Assembly: GCA_035235625.1 (NCBI GenBank)
Contig: CP141146.1
Span: forward strand, 15,928,501-15,992,500
DNA from: Saururus chinensis
Taxonomy: Eukaryota > Streptophyta > Magnoliopsida > Piperales > Saururaceae
Direction: 5' to 3'
DNA: 64,000 nt
Made by a program: the position numbers and the translations under genes. Shown here piece after piece: positions 20,801 through 33,662 of the stretch (position 1 is the stretch's first letter; every line of letters starts with the position of its first letter). The notes under the pieces are model-generated. The model worked only from the letters and a program-made list of their open reading frames with translations. It was not told the origin of the DNA and did not search any database.

Positions 20801-23800
20801 GTAAAAACCTCTAAATTGACTTGCGAGCTAAAACTTAAACCAAGTTAGTAACTAGAAAACTCAAGAAAACAAAGGCAACGAGAACATTATAACACTATTT
20901 TAACTTACCTCCATAATCTTTTTTTTCCATATCAACATAGGAATTGGGAAAAACCTACTTAACTCCTGGCAAACCTTGAAGACGACAAATAGGTATACTT
21001 GTTATTGTTTAATTTTTTAAAACAAACTAAAATTAACATTCCTTCTAGAAAAAATAGATTACAGTACCTACAATCCTCGATGCGACATCCTCAGGTAGAA
21101 GAGCTCCTAAGGTAAAGTAGAATGACGTTGACACCAAATAAATTTTTTTCCGAGCTTCTTCATTATAACGAAGAACAACTATGAGGAGTTAGTCTGCTAC
21201 GTAGACGTAGAAAATAGCAATCAGGATTGGGAAAAGCTAGGAGTCAAATAAATCTACTAAATTCTAAAAACTAGTTGTTACTGCTGCGTAGACAAGGTAA
21301 GTAGCAATAAATATTTTGTGCTATTTTGTAAATAGGATAATACAATTTGAGCATTGTATGAGAAATTCTCGAAAATAAATATGGAAAACATTTACAACAT
21401 ATACAACCAAATCATCTATTTTTTTAGGCATATCATATGAGAATACTTGGAAAGTAATGTTCACTGAACGTTGTTGTTTCATATCTTCAAGTATACCATT
21501 TCAAAATTTAATTACCTAACTGTGAATTCAAAAATTGATTACAAATTTAAAACAAGCGATAAAGATCAACTGCATTCTATAACAGAATGTCACAAAGAGC
21601 ATAAATTCCTGCATCTAGTGGATCAACAGAATTCTAGTATTTCAATTACAATCTGAATCGGGAATTTGTAAAACTTAGAACAACTACAGTAATAAGAAGT
21701 GCTTCACTTAGCTATATGAAAACTAAAAGAATTCTAAATGCTTGGGAGCGAATTCTGTTGTTCCTCATCATTTTTCTCTTCGCAAAGCTCCAAAATTGAA
21801 AATGAGTAGGCGGGTTATTATAAATATCGGATCACCACGAGTAATCATATACATTGGGTAACTCCGATTTCAAATTTTTAGCTCTATACCACGTTTTCTA
21901 GAACTCTTGTTTGTTAGGAACGGCTTCACCATTAATAAATGGTTCCCCTGTCAACGAAAAGATCCATTCCATCAAAAGAAATACTAAAAGCACCAAATAT
22001 GCAAAAACCTCTAAATTGACTTGCGAGCTAAAACTTGAACCAAGTTAGTGACTAAAAATATCAAGAAAACAAAGGCAACGAGAACCTTATAAAACTATTT
22101 TGACTCACCTCCATAATCTTTTTTTCCCTATCAACATAGGAATCGGGAAAAACCCACTTAACTCTTGGCAAATCTAGAAGAAGACAAAAAGATAAACCTG
22201 TTATTGTTTAATTTTTTAAAATAAACTAAAATTAACATTCCGTTTAGAAATAAATGATTACAATACCAACTATCCTTGATGCGACATCCTCAGGTAGAAG
22301 AGCTCCCAAGGCAAAGTAGAATGACGTTGACACCAAATAAATTTTTTTCCGAGCTTCTTCTTCTCTATAACGAAGAAAAACTATGAGGAGTTAGTCTGCT
22401 ACATATATGTAGAAAATAACAATCAGGATTGGGAAAAGCTAGGAGTCAAATAAATCTACTAAATTCCAGAAACTGGTTGTTACTACTGCGTAGATAAGGT
22501 AAGTAGCAATAAACATTTTGTGCTATTTTGTAAATAGGATAATACAATTTTAGCACTGTATGGGAAATTCCCGAAAAGAAATATGGAAAACATTTATAAC
22601 ATATACAACCAAATCATCTATTTTTTTAAGCATATCATAAGAGAATACTTGGAAAGTAGTGTTCACTGAACGTAGTTGTTTCATAGCTCCAAGTATACCA
22701 TTTCAACTTTTAATTACCTAACTGTAAATTCAGAAATTGATTACAAATTCAAAACAAGTGATAAAGATCAACCGGATTCTATAACAAAATGTCACAAAGA
22801 GCATAAATTCATGCATCTAATGGATAAACAGAATTCTAATATTTCAATTACAATCTGAATCGGGAATTTGTAAAACTTAGAACAACTATAGTAATAAGAA
22901 GAGCTTCACTTAACTATTAGAAAACTAAAAGAATTCCAAATGCATGGGAGCGAATTCTGTTGTTCCTCATCAAAATTTCTCTTCACAATGCTCCAAAATT
23001 GAGAATGAGTAGGCGGGTTATTATAGATATCGGACCACCACGATTAATCATGTACATTGGGTAACTCCGATTTCAAATTTTTGGCTCTATACCACATTTT
23101 GTGGAACTACCTTGTAAGGAACGGCTTCACCATTAATAAATGGTTTCCCTATCAATGAAAAGATCCATTCCATCAAAAGAAATACTAAAAGCACCAAACA
23201 TGCAAAAACCTCTAAATTGACTTGCGAGCTAAAACTTAAACCAAGTTGGTAACTGGAAAAATCAAGAAAACAAAGGCAACGAGAACATTATAAAACTATT
23301 TTAACTCACCTCCATAATTTATTTTTCCTTATCAACATAGGAATCGGGAAAAACCCACTTAACTCTGGGCAAATCTAGAAGAAGACAAAAAGATATACTT
23401 GTTATTGTTAAAATTTTTAAAATAAACTAAAATTAACATTCCGTTTAGAAAAAATAGATTACAGTACCAACTAACCTCGATTCGACATCCTCAGGTAGAA
23501 GACCTCCTAAGGCAAAGTAAAATGACGTTGACACCAAATAAATTTTTTTCCGAGCTTCTTCTTCTCTATAACGAAGAAAAATTATGAGGAGTTAGTCTGC
23601 TACGTAGACGTAGAAATAACAATTAGGATTGGGAAAAGCTAGGAGTCAAATAAATCTACTAAATTCCAGTAACTGGTTGTTACTGCTGTGTAGATAAGGT
23701 AAGTAGCAATAAACATTTTGTGTGCTATTTTGTAAACAGGATATTACAATTTTAACACTGTACGAGAAATTCCCGAAAATAAATATGGAAAACATTTACA

Positions 23801-26800
23801 ACATATACAACCAAATTATCTAATTTTTTAGGCATATCATATGAGAATACTTGGAAAGTAGTGTTCACTAAACGTAGTTGTTTCATAGCTTCAAGTATAC
23901 CATTTCAACTTTTAATTACCTAACTGTGAATTCAGAAATTGATTACAAATTCAAAACAAGTGATCAAGATCAACCGCATTCTATAACAAAATGTTAAAAA
24001 GAGCAGAAATTCATGCATCTAATCGATCAACAGAATTCTAGTATTTCAATTACAATCAGAATCGGGAATTTGTAAAACTTAGAACAACTACAGTAATAAG
24101 AAGAGCTTCACTTAGCTATATGAAAACTAAAAGAATTCCAAAAGCTTGTGAGAGAATTCGCTTGTTCTTCATCATTTTTCACTTCGCAAAGCTCCAAAAT
24201 TGAAAATGAATAGGCGGGTTATTATAGATATCGGACCACCACGATTAATCATGTACATTGGGTAACTCCGATTGCAAATTTTTAGCTCTATACCACATTT
24301 TGTGGAACTCTGGCTTGTAAGGAACGGCTTCACCATTAATAAATGGTTTCCCTATCAATGAAAAGATCCATTCCATCAAAAGAAATACTAAAAGCACCAA
24401 ACATGCAAAAACCTCTAAATTGACTTGCGAGCTAAAACTTAAACCAAGTTGGTAACTGGAAAACTCAAGAAAACAAAGGCAACGAGAACCTTATAAAACT
24501 ATTTTGACTCACCTCCATAATCTTTTTTTCCCTATCAACATAGGAATCGTGAAAAGCCCACTCAACTCTTGGCAAATCTAGAAGAAGACAAAAAGATAAA
24601 CCTGTGATTGTTTAATTTTTTAAAATAAACTAAAATTAACATTCCGTTTAGAAATAAATGATTACAGTACCAACTATCCTTGATGCGACATCCTCAGGTA
24701 GAAGAGCTCCCAAGGCAAAGTTGAATGACGTTGACACTAAATAATTTTTTTTTCCGAGCTTCTTCTTCTCTATAACGAAGAAAAACTATGAGGAGTTAGT
24801 CTGCTATGTAGATATAGAAAATAACAATCAGGATTGGGAAAAGCTAGGAGTCAAATAAATCTACTAAATTCCAGAAACTGGTTGTTACTGCTGCGTAGAT
24901 AAGGTAAGTAGCAATAAACATTTTGTGCTATTTTGTAAACAGGATAATACAATTTTAGCACTATATGGGAAATTCCCGAAAAGAAATATGGAAAACATTT
25001 ATAACATATACAATCAATTCATCTATTTTTTTAAGCATATCATAAGAGAATACTTGGAAAGTAGTGTTCACTGAACGTAGTTGTTTCATAGCTTCAAGTA
25101 TACCATTTCAACTTTTAATTACCTAACTGTAAATTCAGAAATTGATTACAAATTCAAAACAAGTGATAAAGATCAACCGGATTCTATAACAAAATGTCAC
25201 AAAGAGCATAAATTCATGCATCTAATGGATAAACAGAATTCTAATATTTCAATTACAATCTGAATCGGGAATTTGTAAAACTTAGAACAACTATAGTAAT
25301 AAGAAGAGCTTCACTTAACTATTAGAAAACTAAAAGAATTCCAAATGCATGGGAGCGAATTCTGTTGTTCCTCATCAAAATTTCTCTTCACAATGCTCCA
25401 AAATTGAGAATGAGTAGGCGGGTTATTATAGATATCGGACCACCACGATTAATCATGTACATTGGGTAACTCCGATTTCAAATTTTTGGCTCTATACCAC
25501 ATTTTGTGGAACTCTGGCTTGTAAGGAACGGCTTCACCATTAATAAATGGTTTCCCTATCAATGAAAAGATCCATTCCATCAAAAGAAATACTAAAAGCA
25601 CCAAACATGCAAAAACCTCTAAATTGACTTGCGAGCTAAAACTTAAACCAAGTTGGTAACTGGAAAAATCAAGAAAACAAAGGCAACGAGAACCTTATAA
25701 AACTATTTTGACTTACCTCCATAATCTTTTTTTCCCTATCAACATAGGAATCTGGAAAAACCTACTTAATTCCTGGCAAATCTTGAAGAAGACAAAAAGA
25801 GATACTTGTTATTGTTTAATTTTTTAAAATAAACTAAAATTAACATTCCGTTTAGAAAAAATAAATTACAGTACCAACTATCCTCGATGCGACATCCTCA
25901 GGTAGAAGAGCTCCCAAGGCAAAGTGGAATGACGTTGACACCAAATAAATTTTTTTTCGAGCTTCTTCTTCTCTATAACGAAGAAAAACTATGAGGAGTT
26001 AGTCTGCTACGTAGACGTAGAAAATAGCAATCAGAATTGGGAAAAGCTAGGAGTAAAATAAATCTACTAAATTCCAGAAACTGGTTGTTACTGCTGCGTA
26101 GATAAGTAGCAATAAACATTTTGCGCTATTTTGTAAACAGGATATTACAATTTTAGCACTGTATGAGAAATTCCTGAAAATAAATATGGAAAACATTTAC
26201 AATATATACAACCAAATCATTTATTTTTTTAGGCATATCATATGAGAATACTTGGAAAGTAGTGTTCACTGAACGTAGTTGTTTCATAGCTTTAATTAAA
26301 CCATTTCAACTTTTAATTACCTAACTGTGAATCCAGAAATTGATTACAAATTCAAAACAAGTGATAAAGATCAACCGCATTCTATAACAAAATGTCAAAA
26401 AGAGCATAAATTCATGCATCTAATGGATCAACAGAATTCTAGTATTTCAATTACAATATGAATCGGGAATTTGTAAAACTTAGAACAACTACAGTAATAA
26501 TAAGAGCTTCACTTAGCTATATGAAAACTGAAAGAATTCCAAAAGCTTGGGAGCAAATTCGCTTGTTCTTCATCATTCTTCACTTCGCAGAGCTCAAAAA
26601 TTGAAAATGAGTAGGCGGGTTATTATAGATATCGGACCACCACGAGTAATCATATACATTGGGTAACTCCGATTTTAAATTTTTGGCTCTATACCACGTT
26701 TTGTAGAACTCTGGCTTATAAGGAACGCCTTCACCATTAATAAATGGTTCCCCTGTCAACGAATAGATCCATTACATCAGAAGAAATACTAAAAGCACCA

Positions 26801-27797
26801 AACATGCAAAAACCTCTAAATTGACATGCGAGCTAAAACTTTAACCAAGTTGGTAACTGGAAAAATCAAGAAAACAAAGACAATGAGAACATTATAAAAC
26901 TATTTTGACTTTCCTCCATAATCTTTTTTTTCCCTAACAACATAGGAATCTGGAAAAACCCACTTAATTCCTAGCAAATCTAGAAGAAGACAAAAAGATA
27001 TACTTGTTATTGTTTAATTTTTTTAAAATAAACTAAAATTAATATTCATTTTGGAAAAAATAGATTAGAGTACCTACTATCCTCAATGCGACATCCTCAG
27101 GTAGAAGAGCACTAAAGGCAAAGTAGAATGACGTTGACACAAAATAAAATTTTTTCCGAGCTTCTTCTTCACTATAACAAAGAAAAAAAATGAGAAGTTA
27201 GTCTGCTACGTAGACGTAGAAAATAGCAATCAGGATTGGGAAAAGCTAGGAGTTAAATAAATCTACTAAATTTCAGAAACTGGTTGTTACTGCTGCGTAG
27301 ACAAGGTATGTAGTAATAAACATTTTGTGCTATTTTGTAAACATGATATTACAATTTGAGCACTGTATGAGAAATTCCCGAAAAGAAATATGGAAAACAT
27401 TTACAACATATACAACCAAATCATTTTTTTTTGTAAGCATATCATATGAGAATACTTGGAAAGTAGTGTTCACTGAACGTAGTTGTTTCATTGCTTCAAG
27501 TATACCATTTCAACTTTTAATTACCTAACTGTGAATTCAGAAATTGATTACAAATTCAAAACAAGTGATAAAGATCAACCGCATTCTATAACAAAATGTC
27601 AAAAAGAGCATAAATTCATGCATCTAATGGATCAACAGAATTCTAGTATTTCAATTAAAATCTGAATCGGGAATTTGTAAAACTTAGAACGACTATAGTA
27701 ATAAGAAGAGCTTCACTTAGCTATATGAAAACTGAAAAAATTCCAAAAGCTTGGGAGTGATTTTGCTTGTTCTTCATCATTTTTCTCTTCACAAAGC

Positions 27798-28004
27798 TCA
27801 AAATTGAAAATGAGTAGGCTGGTTTTTATAAATATCGGACCACAACGAGTAATCATATACATTGGGTAACTCCGATTTCAAACTTTTAGCTCTATACCAC
27901 GTTTTGTGGAACTCTGGCTTGTAAAGAACGGGTTCACCATTAATAAATGGTTTCCCGGTCAACGAAAAGATCCATTCAATCAAAAGAAATACTAAAAGCA
28001 CCAA
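27798..28004 (-). pseudogene. Array exon copy, truncated
   Basis: Same segment through the helix and KPEFHKTWYRAKSLKSELPN, ending early at PTHFQF-stop because of an indel near 27,798. It belongs to the tenth unit. Confidence 0.45.
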
Positions 28005-28910
28005 ACATGCAAAAACCTCTAAATTGACTTGCGAGCTAAAACTTGAACCAAGTTGGTAACTGGAAAAATTAAGAAAACAAAGGGAATGAGAACATTATAA
28101 AACTATTTTGACTCACCTCCATAATCTTTTTTTTCCCTATCAACATAGGAATCAGGAAAAACCTAACTCCTGGCAAATCTAGAAGAAGACAAAAAGATAT
28201 ACTTGTTATTGTTTAATTTTTTAAAATCAACTAAAATTAACATTCCATTTGGAAAAAATAGATTACAGTACTAACTATCCTCGATGCGACATCCTCAGGT
28301 AGAAGAGCTCCCAGGGCAAAGTAGAATGACGTTGACACTAAATAAATTTTTTTTCGAGCTTCTTCTTTACTATAACGAAGAAAAACTATGAGGAGTTAGT
28401 CTGCTATGTAGACGTAGAAAATAGTAGTCAGGATTGGGAAAAGCTAGGAGTTAAATAAATTCACTAAATTCCAGAAACTAGTTGTTACTGCTGCGTAGAC
28501 AAGGTAAGTAGCAATAAACATTTTGTGCTATTTTGTAAACAAGATATTACAATTTGAGCACTGTATGAGAAATTCCCGAAAATAAATATGGAAAACATTT
28601 GTAACATATACAACCAATTCATCTATTTTTTTAGGCATATCATATGAGAATACTTGGAAAGTAGTGTTCACTGAACGTAGTTGTTTCATAGCTTCAAGTA
28701 TACCATTTCAACTTTTAATTACCTAACTGTGAATTCAGAAATTGATTACAAATTCAAAACAAGTGATAAAGATCAACCGCATTTTGTAACAAAATGTCAC
28801 AAAAAGCAGAAATTCATGCATCTAATGGATCAACAGAATTCTAGTATTTCAATTACAATCTGAATCGGGAATTTGTAAAATTTAGAACAACTACAGTAAT
28901 AAGAAGAGCT

Positions 28911-29108
28911 TCATTTAGCTATATGAAAACTGAAAGAATTCCATAAGCTTGGGAGCGAATTCGCTTGTTCTTCATCATTTTTCACTTCCAAAAACTTACA
29001 ATTATCTATGTATGAATGTTTATATAAAATTTCTGGGGTGTTATAATTGGCCAATTTACTAGTCATGTCATCAAAGTTTGCAATCAAAATCCTTCTCCGG
29101 GAATCCAC
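28911..29108 (-). other. Right edge of the array joined to unique sequence
   Basis: Array homology stops at about 28,987, inside the long exon-like segment. The unique DNA that follows keeps a minus-strand frame open (RRRILIANFDDMTSKLANYN, EILYKHSYIDNCKFLEV) into the array in a frame different from that used by the other copies. This may be the original gene from which the units were copied, or chance. No family was recognised. Confidence 0.3.
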
Positions 29109-29109
29109 T

Positions 29110-30060
29110 TGGAGATCATTATTAATTCTGCTTTAAATTTTATTTGAAGAGAATGAAATAAAAGAAGTGAAAATTATGTAACTAAAAGTACAAACTCATT
29201 TATTTTGTACTCATATTAGTCAAATCCTTGAAGCTTGAATTTGAAATCTAAGGGTCCAAAGAGCATCTATTAAGGTAACCCTAAACTCCCTCTAACCCGA
29301 CCCTCCTCCCTCCCCGTCTGCTGACTCTCTCCCCTCCTTGCATACACTTTCTCTCCCTTCCAGCCAGACGACCACACATGATGTACGAAGCTGACTAGTT
29401 CAATTTTATGCCCCAAAAAGGACATGAAGCTATAACCTAATCTGACAAAAAAAAACAAACAAACTTGGAGCCCTAATGGCCGAGAGCCGGGCAACTGCGG
29501 TTTTGGTTATTGCCGCTTGACTTATGTAGCCCAATGTTTGGGGTGCAAGGACAACCTACTTCTTGTTGGAGAGGTTATGGCGGTGACATTGTAAGGGTTT
29601 AAAAGGGCAGCTGTAGATAAAAATTGGAGCTCTTTTATGTATCATGTTTGGAGCCGTATGTGGGCTATTCATAGAGTGTTGATTATGGAGCTTGGTGAGT
29701 AGGGTTGGAAAAATTTAACACGACTTAAATACCATATTTGAACCTGACCATATTTATTAATTGAGTTAAAATTATAAACCCTAATACTAATTTGGTCAGA
29801 TGGTACTTGGGTTACCTTATGGTTTTTCGTTATTAGATTCTTTTTTTAAAATTATTTTCAGAGGAGTCAAACATAAAAAGCTGTCCCAACCCAATTCTCA
29901 GCCCTATCTGTGGGCTAGATGCATCCTTTCAAAAACTGCGACTCCGAAAACTGCTCTTGATCCGGATTCTTTTGCTCCGTGAATTTCCTTTCCTGCTTTA
30001 GAGATGGAAATGCAATCCTTAGTTTTTTGCCAGGTGAAGTGTTGTAAGGATAAGTACAAT
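29110..30060. other. No gene recognised
   Basis: Mixed composition; a C-rich tract at 29,290-29,345 and short frames only. Nothing supportable as a gene. Confidence 0.4.
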
Positions 30061-30079
30061 CCATTTTTTCATATAAGGA

Positions 30080-30640
30080 AATATATGGTTTCCTTAATTG
30101 TAGTAGTCAGAGGCCATGGACGCCTCCTCACGCATGACTCAATGGTCTCCATCTCCTATCCATTCAAGGGCTACCATATCCGGGATTTCACGCTGCATCA
30201 TCTTCAAAGGTTACGTGAATTTGACTTTCATACCATCCATTGGCAATCCATAATTGCTGCATTTAGACACTACAGTTCATTCCATACTACCGCTGTAGCC
30301 GGCATTCCTATGTAGCATCTTGGGAAGACATGTGTATCTTGGTAGTGATTTTCTTGTGCTTGTGGTACCCTATATATGCCCATTTTGCACTGGGAAAGCC
30401 AATCACAGATTAGTGAGTTTGCTTTGTTGTTTGTATTCCTTTGACGTTACCCTCTCCAACAACTTCATGTTCCTTTTCATGAGCCACAGAAAGCATGTTC
30501 CATTTCAACCAAGTTTCCTCGCAATTGCATCTTCTCCCTTTCAAAAAATCCTATCTTGTTGCTCTTCGAATTCCTGCTTATGAAATTGACTGTACAATTT
30601 CATACCAGTCTCCAACTAGAGGAGAAGAGTTGACACCCAT
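30080..30640 (+). repeat. One arm of a 560-bp inverted pair (other arm 37,430-37,960)
   Basis: This stretch matches the reverse complement of 37,960-37,430 with constant spacing. Shared runs include AGTCTCCAACTAGAGGAGAAGAGTTGA, CATATCCGGGATTTCA(C/A)GCTG and CGCATGACTCA(A/G)TGGTCT. Plus-strand readings here (YHIRDFTLHHLQRLREFDFH) and minus-strand readings at 37 kb (YHIRDFKLNNLQRLRKYHCQ) are alike, so it may be coding in origin, but I do not recognise it. Confidence 0.7.
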
Positions 30641-30816
30641 TTCTGGAGCCATTCTTCATGCATCTTTGATTGCTTTCTTTTCTGTAAGCAAAAAAAGTAT
30701 TAAAGCGAAGATGGGAGTAAATGAGGAGAAGATCAAGAAAATTTTAGTAAAAAACATCCAATTCTGCTACGCTCATCAGCTTGCACAAGGTTGGCTTCAG
30801 AAAACACTACTTCGAA

Positions 30817-31239
30817 TCAGAGGATACATCGGCCGATAGTTCCAGGTGATGTACTCAGAAGGGGTCGATCAAGCCAGGAGAGAAAGGAAACAGGCGAGGC
30901 GAGTATTCTCCTTTGAACGTAAAAGGCTTCCTTCCCATAGTGCAAAGGCGCTTTTCCATCCTTCTGGTGCCTGAATCTGGATGAATTCCTCACCATCAGA
31001 TGCTGCCTCAACTCCTCAATATTGTTCTCATGCAGCAGCACCCAGTTCTGATCACAAGACCAGTCCCCCAACTTCCATATTCTAAACACAGATTTGTCAC
31101 ATTCAGCATAATGGAGGTACCCACCAGACTCTCCCAGACTTGTTTCAGAAAATCCCTTCCCCCGTTCCCCGAATGGCCAGGTGATGAAAGGAAGTCCCTT
31201 CCGATCCCAAGTCCCAACAGCTATATCTGTAAAATTCAC
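30817..31239 (-). pseudogene. F-box-associated (FBA) domain fragment
   Basis: The minus-strand frame reads DRKGLPFITWPFGERGKGFS, then LGESGGYLHYAECDKSVFRI and KLGDWSCDQNWVLLHE. The LGESGGxLH...WxLGD...WVL pattern is typical of the substrate-binding FBA region of plant F-box proteins, which recruit targets to SCF ubiquitin ligases. No N-terminal F-box was found upstream on the minus strand, and there is a possible TTTTACAG acceptor near 31,225, so this is a lone exon or fragment. After the domain the reading becomes unlike the family and stops at 30,817. Confidence 0.55.
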
Positions 31240-31563
31240 ATCTTAGTGATATTGTTTGCAAGTACGTATTGTTATAAAATCCATTGGAATGAATGACCTC
31301 TCTCTCTCTCTCTAACGGGAAAAGTGTTGTGTTTGCATATTCAATTTGTCAGTATATGTAGAATCATTAGTCATCATTTTTTTTTATAAGTAAAATTTCA
31401 CTAAGCCCAAAGCGACAAGAGGAAACAAAAGAAACAACTATAAGAGTATACCTCCTTGAAACCAAAGAACCTTTAGTAGAAGACTTGCAAACATGAAAAG
31501 AACAAAAGAAAACATAACACTCCATCAACCCACAGAACGAAGAAACATAAGAGAGGTAAACTA

Positions 31564-32004
31564 CTAAAAGTCCTTCAAAAAAGAGCAATGCGAGAGGACG
31601 AATGATTCAAGGCCATATGCAGCAGTGACAAGGTTTGTTTGCTGGAGAATAACTCTAATAAGACTGTTGATAGTTACTTGCTTCCCTTCAAAGACTTTTG
31701 CATTGCGCTCATTCCAAACGAAAGCAATGTAAATACATAACATTATTCTGAGAAGAATACCCAAATGCTTGTTAGACTCAATCGTATCTAGAATCAATGA
31801 TAACTCGCCATGAAATTCCAGAATGACTATATATATGTTGCATTTAGTCAAGACTAACTTCCAGACCCGTTTAACATAGCTACAAGTGAAAAACAAATGG
31901 TTACTGGGTTCTGAACTGCAGTTACAAATGAGACACTGATTAGACAATGAGCAGCCCCTACGCCAAAGATTTTCTTCAGTTAACAGGCCACTAGTCATAG
32001 CCAA
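31564..32004 (-). pseudogene. LINE zf-RVT zinc-binding domain
   Basis: Reads LLTEENLWRRGCSLSNQCLI, CNCSSEPSNHLFFTC and KRVWKLV, the Cys/His pattern (C-x2-C, H, C) found at the C-terminus of plant L1 ORF2 proteins, followed by a hydrophobic WNERNAKVFEGK segment. It is separated from upstream ORF2 sequence by stops. Confidence 0.8.
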
Positions 32005-32681
32005 CCAGGTAAGGAGAACATATCGATTTGTCTACTTGTGCCACACTAATGAAAACCAAGGGACAGGTGGATTATGATGCCAGAGTAGATTCCATGCCAA
32101 CTTGTAAGTAAATTCCCTATAGAAGTTTCCCAGCCATGCATAGGCATCCATGTCTAAAGTTAGCTGATGTTGATGTGAAATTAGGAAGTTCATAGCTGCC
32201 TGAGTGCGGATTGTATGAAGCGCCAAAAGGTTCCAACGATTATGACTAAAAGAGGAACTCAACTTGTCATCAAATTTCCCCCGAGCCCAAATAATCGTCC
32301 TCCTTCCAAAGATTTCAATGAGTGGTTTATTTGCCACCCAAGGGTCTATAGCCAAGTATAAATATTCAAACCATTACCAACTTTTAAATGACAATGTTGT
32401 TGCATAAATTAAAGTTTGCATATGTAAAATGGCTTTGAAAGCATAAGAAGCATTAAATAATGTGGCTCTCCATATGGAAACTGTTGATGAATGTAATACA
32501 GCCCATAAATCCAAAGACACCACAAAGATTCTTTATGCACCAGCAACGGCCAAAATAATTTAGCCAAGTTGGCTAAATTACAATGATGTAAACTACGAAT
32601 GAGAAGACCTCCTTCCCTGCATAGGCCAGCAAACCTTCTGCCAAAAGGAATTAGACGAGGAGATGCCTTTGGAAAGAGAAC

Positions 32682-33441
32682 GTGGCTATTCAAACTCCAC
32701 TATTTTTCTAGGGTCCCCCATTTCTTCTTTACCCCAGCCATTTTAATTAAAATCTCTCACTTATCCCTATACTTAAAAAAAATAAAATTTATCCCACTTC
32801 TCTCCCTTCCCCCTTTTTCTTCTCTGGTGAAACTTTCATTGCCGGTGTTGGTGCCGGTGCTGGTGCGGCACCACTGGGGTCAGATCTACGCCGGACTAGC
32901 CATGCCATGCACGACAAGCATAGGCCGTGCTGGCCTGCACAAGCCGCGGCCAAATCTTACCACACCGCGCACGAACAGCATAGGCCATAGCCAGATCTGA
33001 CCGTGCCACGCCGGCCTGCACAGGCCGTGGCATAGATCTGGCCTGTGCTGGCCGCGCTGCGCATTGCTTGTGCAGGCCAACACTGCGTGGCCAGATCTGG
33101 CTGCATTGGGCTGTGGCCAGATCTAGCCTGTTCAAGCTATGCACGTCGTGGCTAGATCTGGTCGCACTGACCGCGGCTTGTGCAAGTTGTGGCTGTGTAG
33201 GCCGTGGATAGTTCGCCGGTACACAAGCTGGATTTGGGGGTTGCGCAGGCACCGGAGTGGTCGCTGGAATCTATGTCGTCGTCGCTATCACTGTCGCCAT
33301 CGCCGGAAGAAAAAAAGAGGGGGGTTTAGTGGAGTGGGGGATGTATGAGGAAAATAAAGGGGGGAATGAAGTAAAAAAAAAACCCCACTTTTCACTTTGT
33401 TTTGGGGGACAATGGAAAAAAAAGGGGGTTTAAATAGCCAC
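32682..33441. mobile_element. Insertion within the LINE, GTGGCTATT terminal inverted repeats, GC-rich core
   Basis: GTGGCTATTCAAACTCC at the left is mirrored by GTTTAAATAGCCAC at the right, and both are followed inward by C-rich, A/T-run sequence (GTCCCCCA). The core (32,880-33,200) is GC-rich, with degenerate repeats around GGCCGTGGCCAGATCTGG. The LINE reading frame is interrupted on one side and resumes on the other. No matching target-site duplication was seen. The frames in the core are repeat-driven. Confidence 0.65.
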
Positions 33442-33662
33442 ATTCTTCAAAAGAAAACCTGAAAATAAGCTTTCTATTTTGGTCATAACTTTCTTGGGAA
33501 TGCTGAAACATGAAGCCCAATACAGTTGTAAATTATTCAACACCATTTTAATCAACTCTAGGCATCCAACATAAGATGGAAGATGAGCTTTCCAACCACT
33601 AATTCTTGCTGCCACTTTATTAATGAGAGGTCTACAAAGAGCATAAGATTGCTTCCTTGGGC

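Larger units (their letters stand above)
15877..28987. repeat. Tandem array of about 1.2-kb units, 11 copies, gene-derived
   Basis: A unit of about 1,203 bp repeats head to tail roughly 10.9 times. One anchor (GTAGTTGTTTCATAGCTTCAAG) occurs near 16679, 17882, 19085, 20288, 21473, 22678, 23879, 25083, 26280, 27483 and 28683. A second (GGTAAGTAGCAATAAACATT) also occurs 11 times. The left edge falls inside one exon-like segment and the right edge inside the same segment, so neither end coincides with a unit border. On the minus strand each unit carries three pieces with splice-like borders: a segment reading EEEARKKIYLVSTSF then ALGALLPEDVASRIV, a short one (LLGVKWVFPDSYVDWEKNDY), and a longer one with a hydrophobic helix (LVLLVFLLMEWIF) and KPEFHKTWYRAKNLKSELPN. 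I do not recognise the protein. Confidence 0.93.

Noticed and set aside
22676..28863. A 60-codon plus-strand frame (FNYLTVNSEIDYKFKTSDKD) open in many array units
   Set aside because: It starts at TTG rather than ATG, lies in the region between minus-strand exon-like segments, and its conservation is explained by copy similarity of the array.
15877..28987. CRISPR-like or centromeric satellite array
   Set aside because: The period is 1.2 kb with collinear, diverged, partly coding units in plant DNA; there are no short repeats with unique spacers, and it lacks the short unit of typical centromeric satellites.
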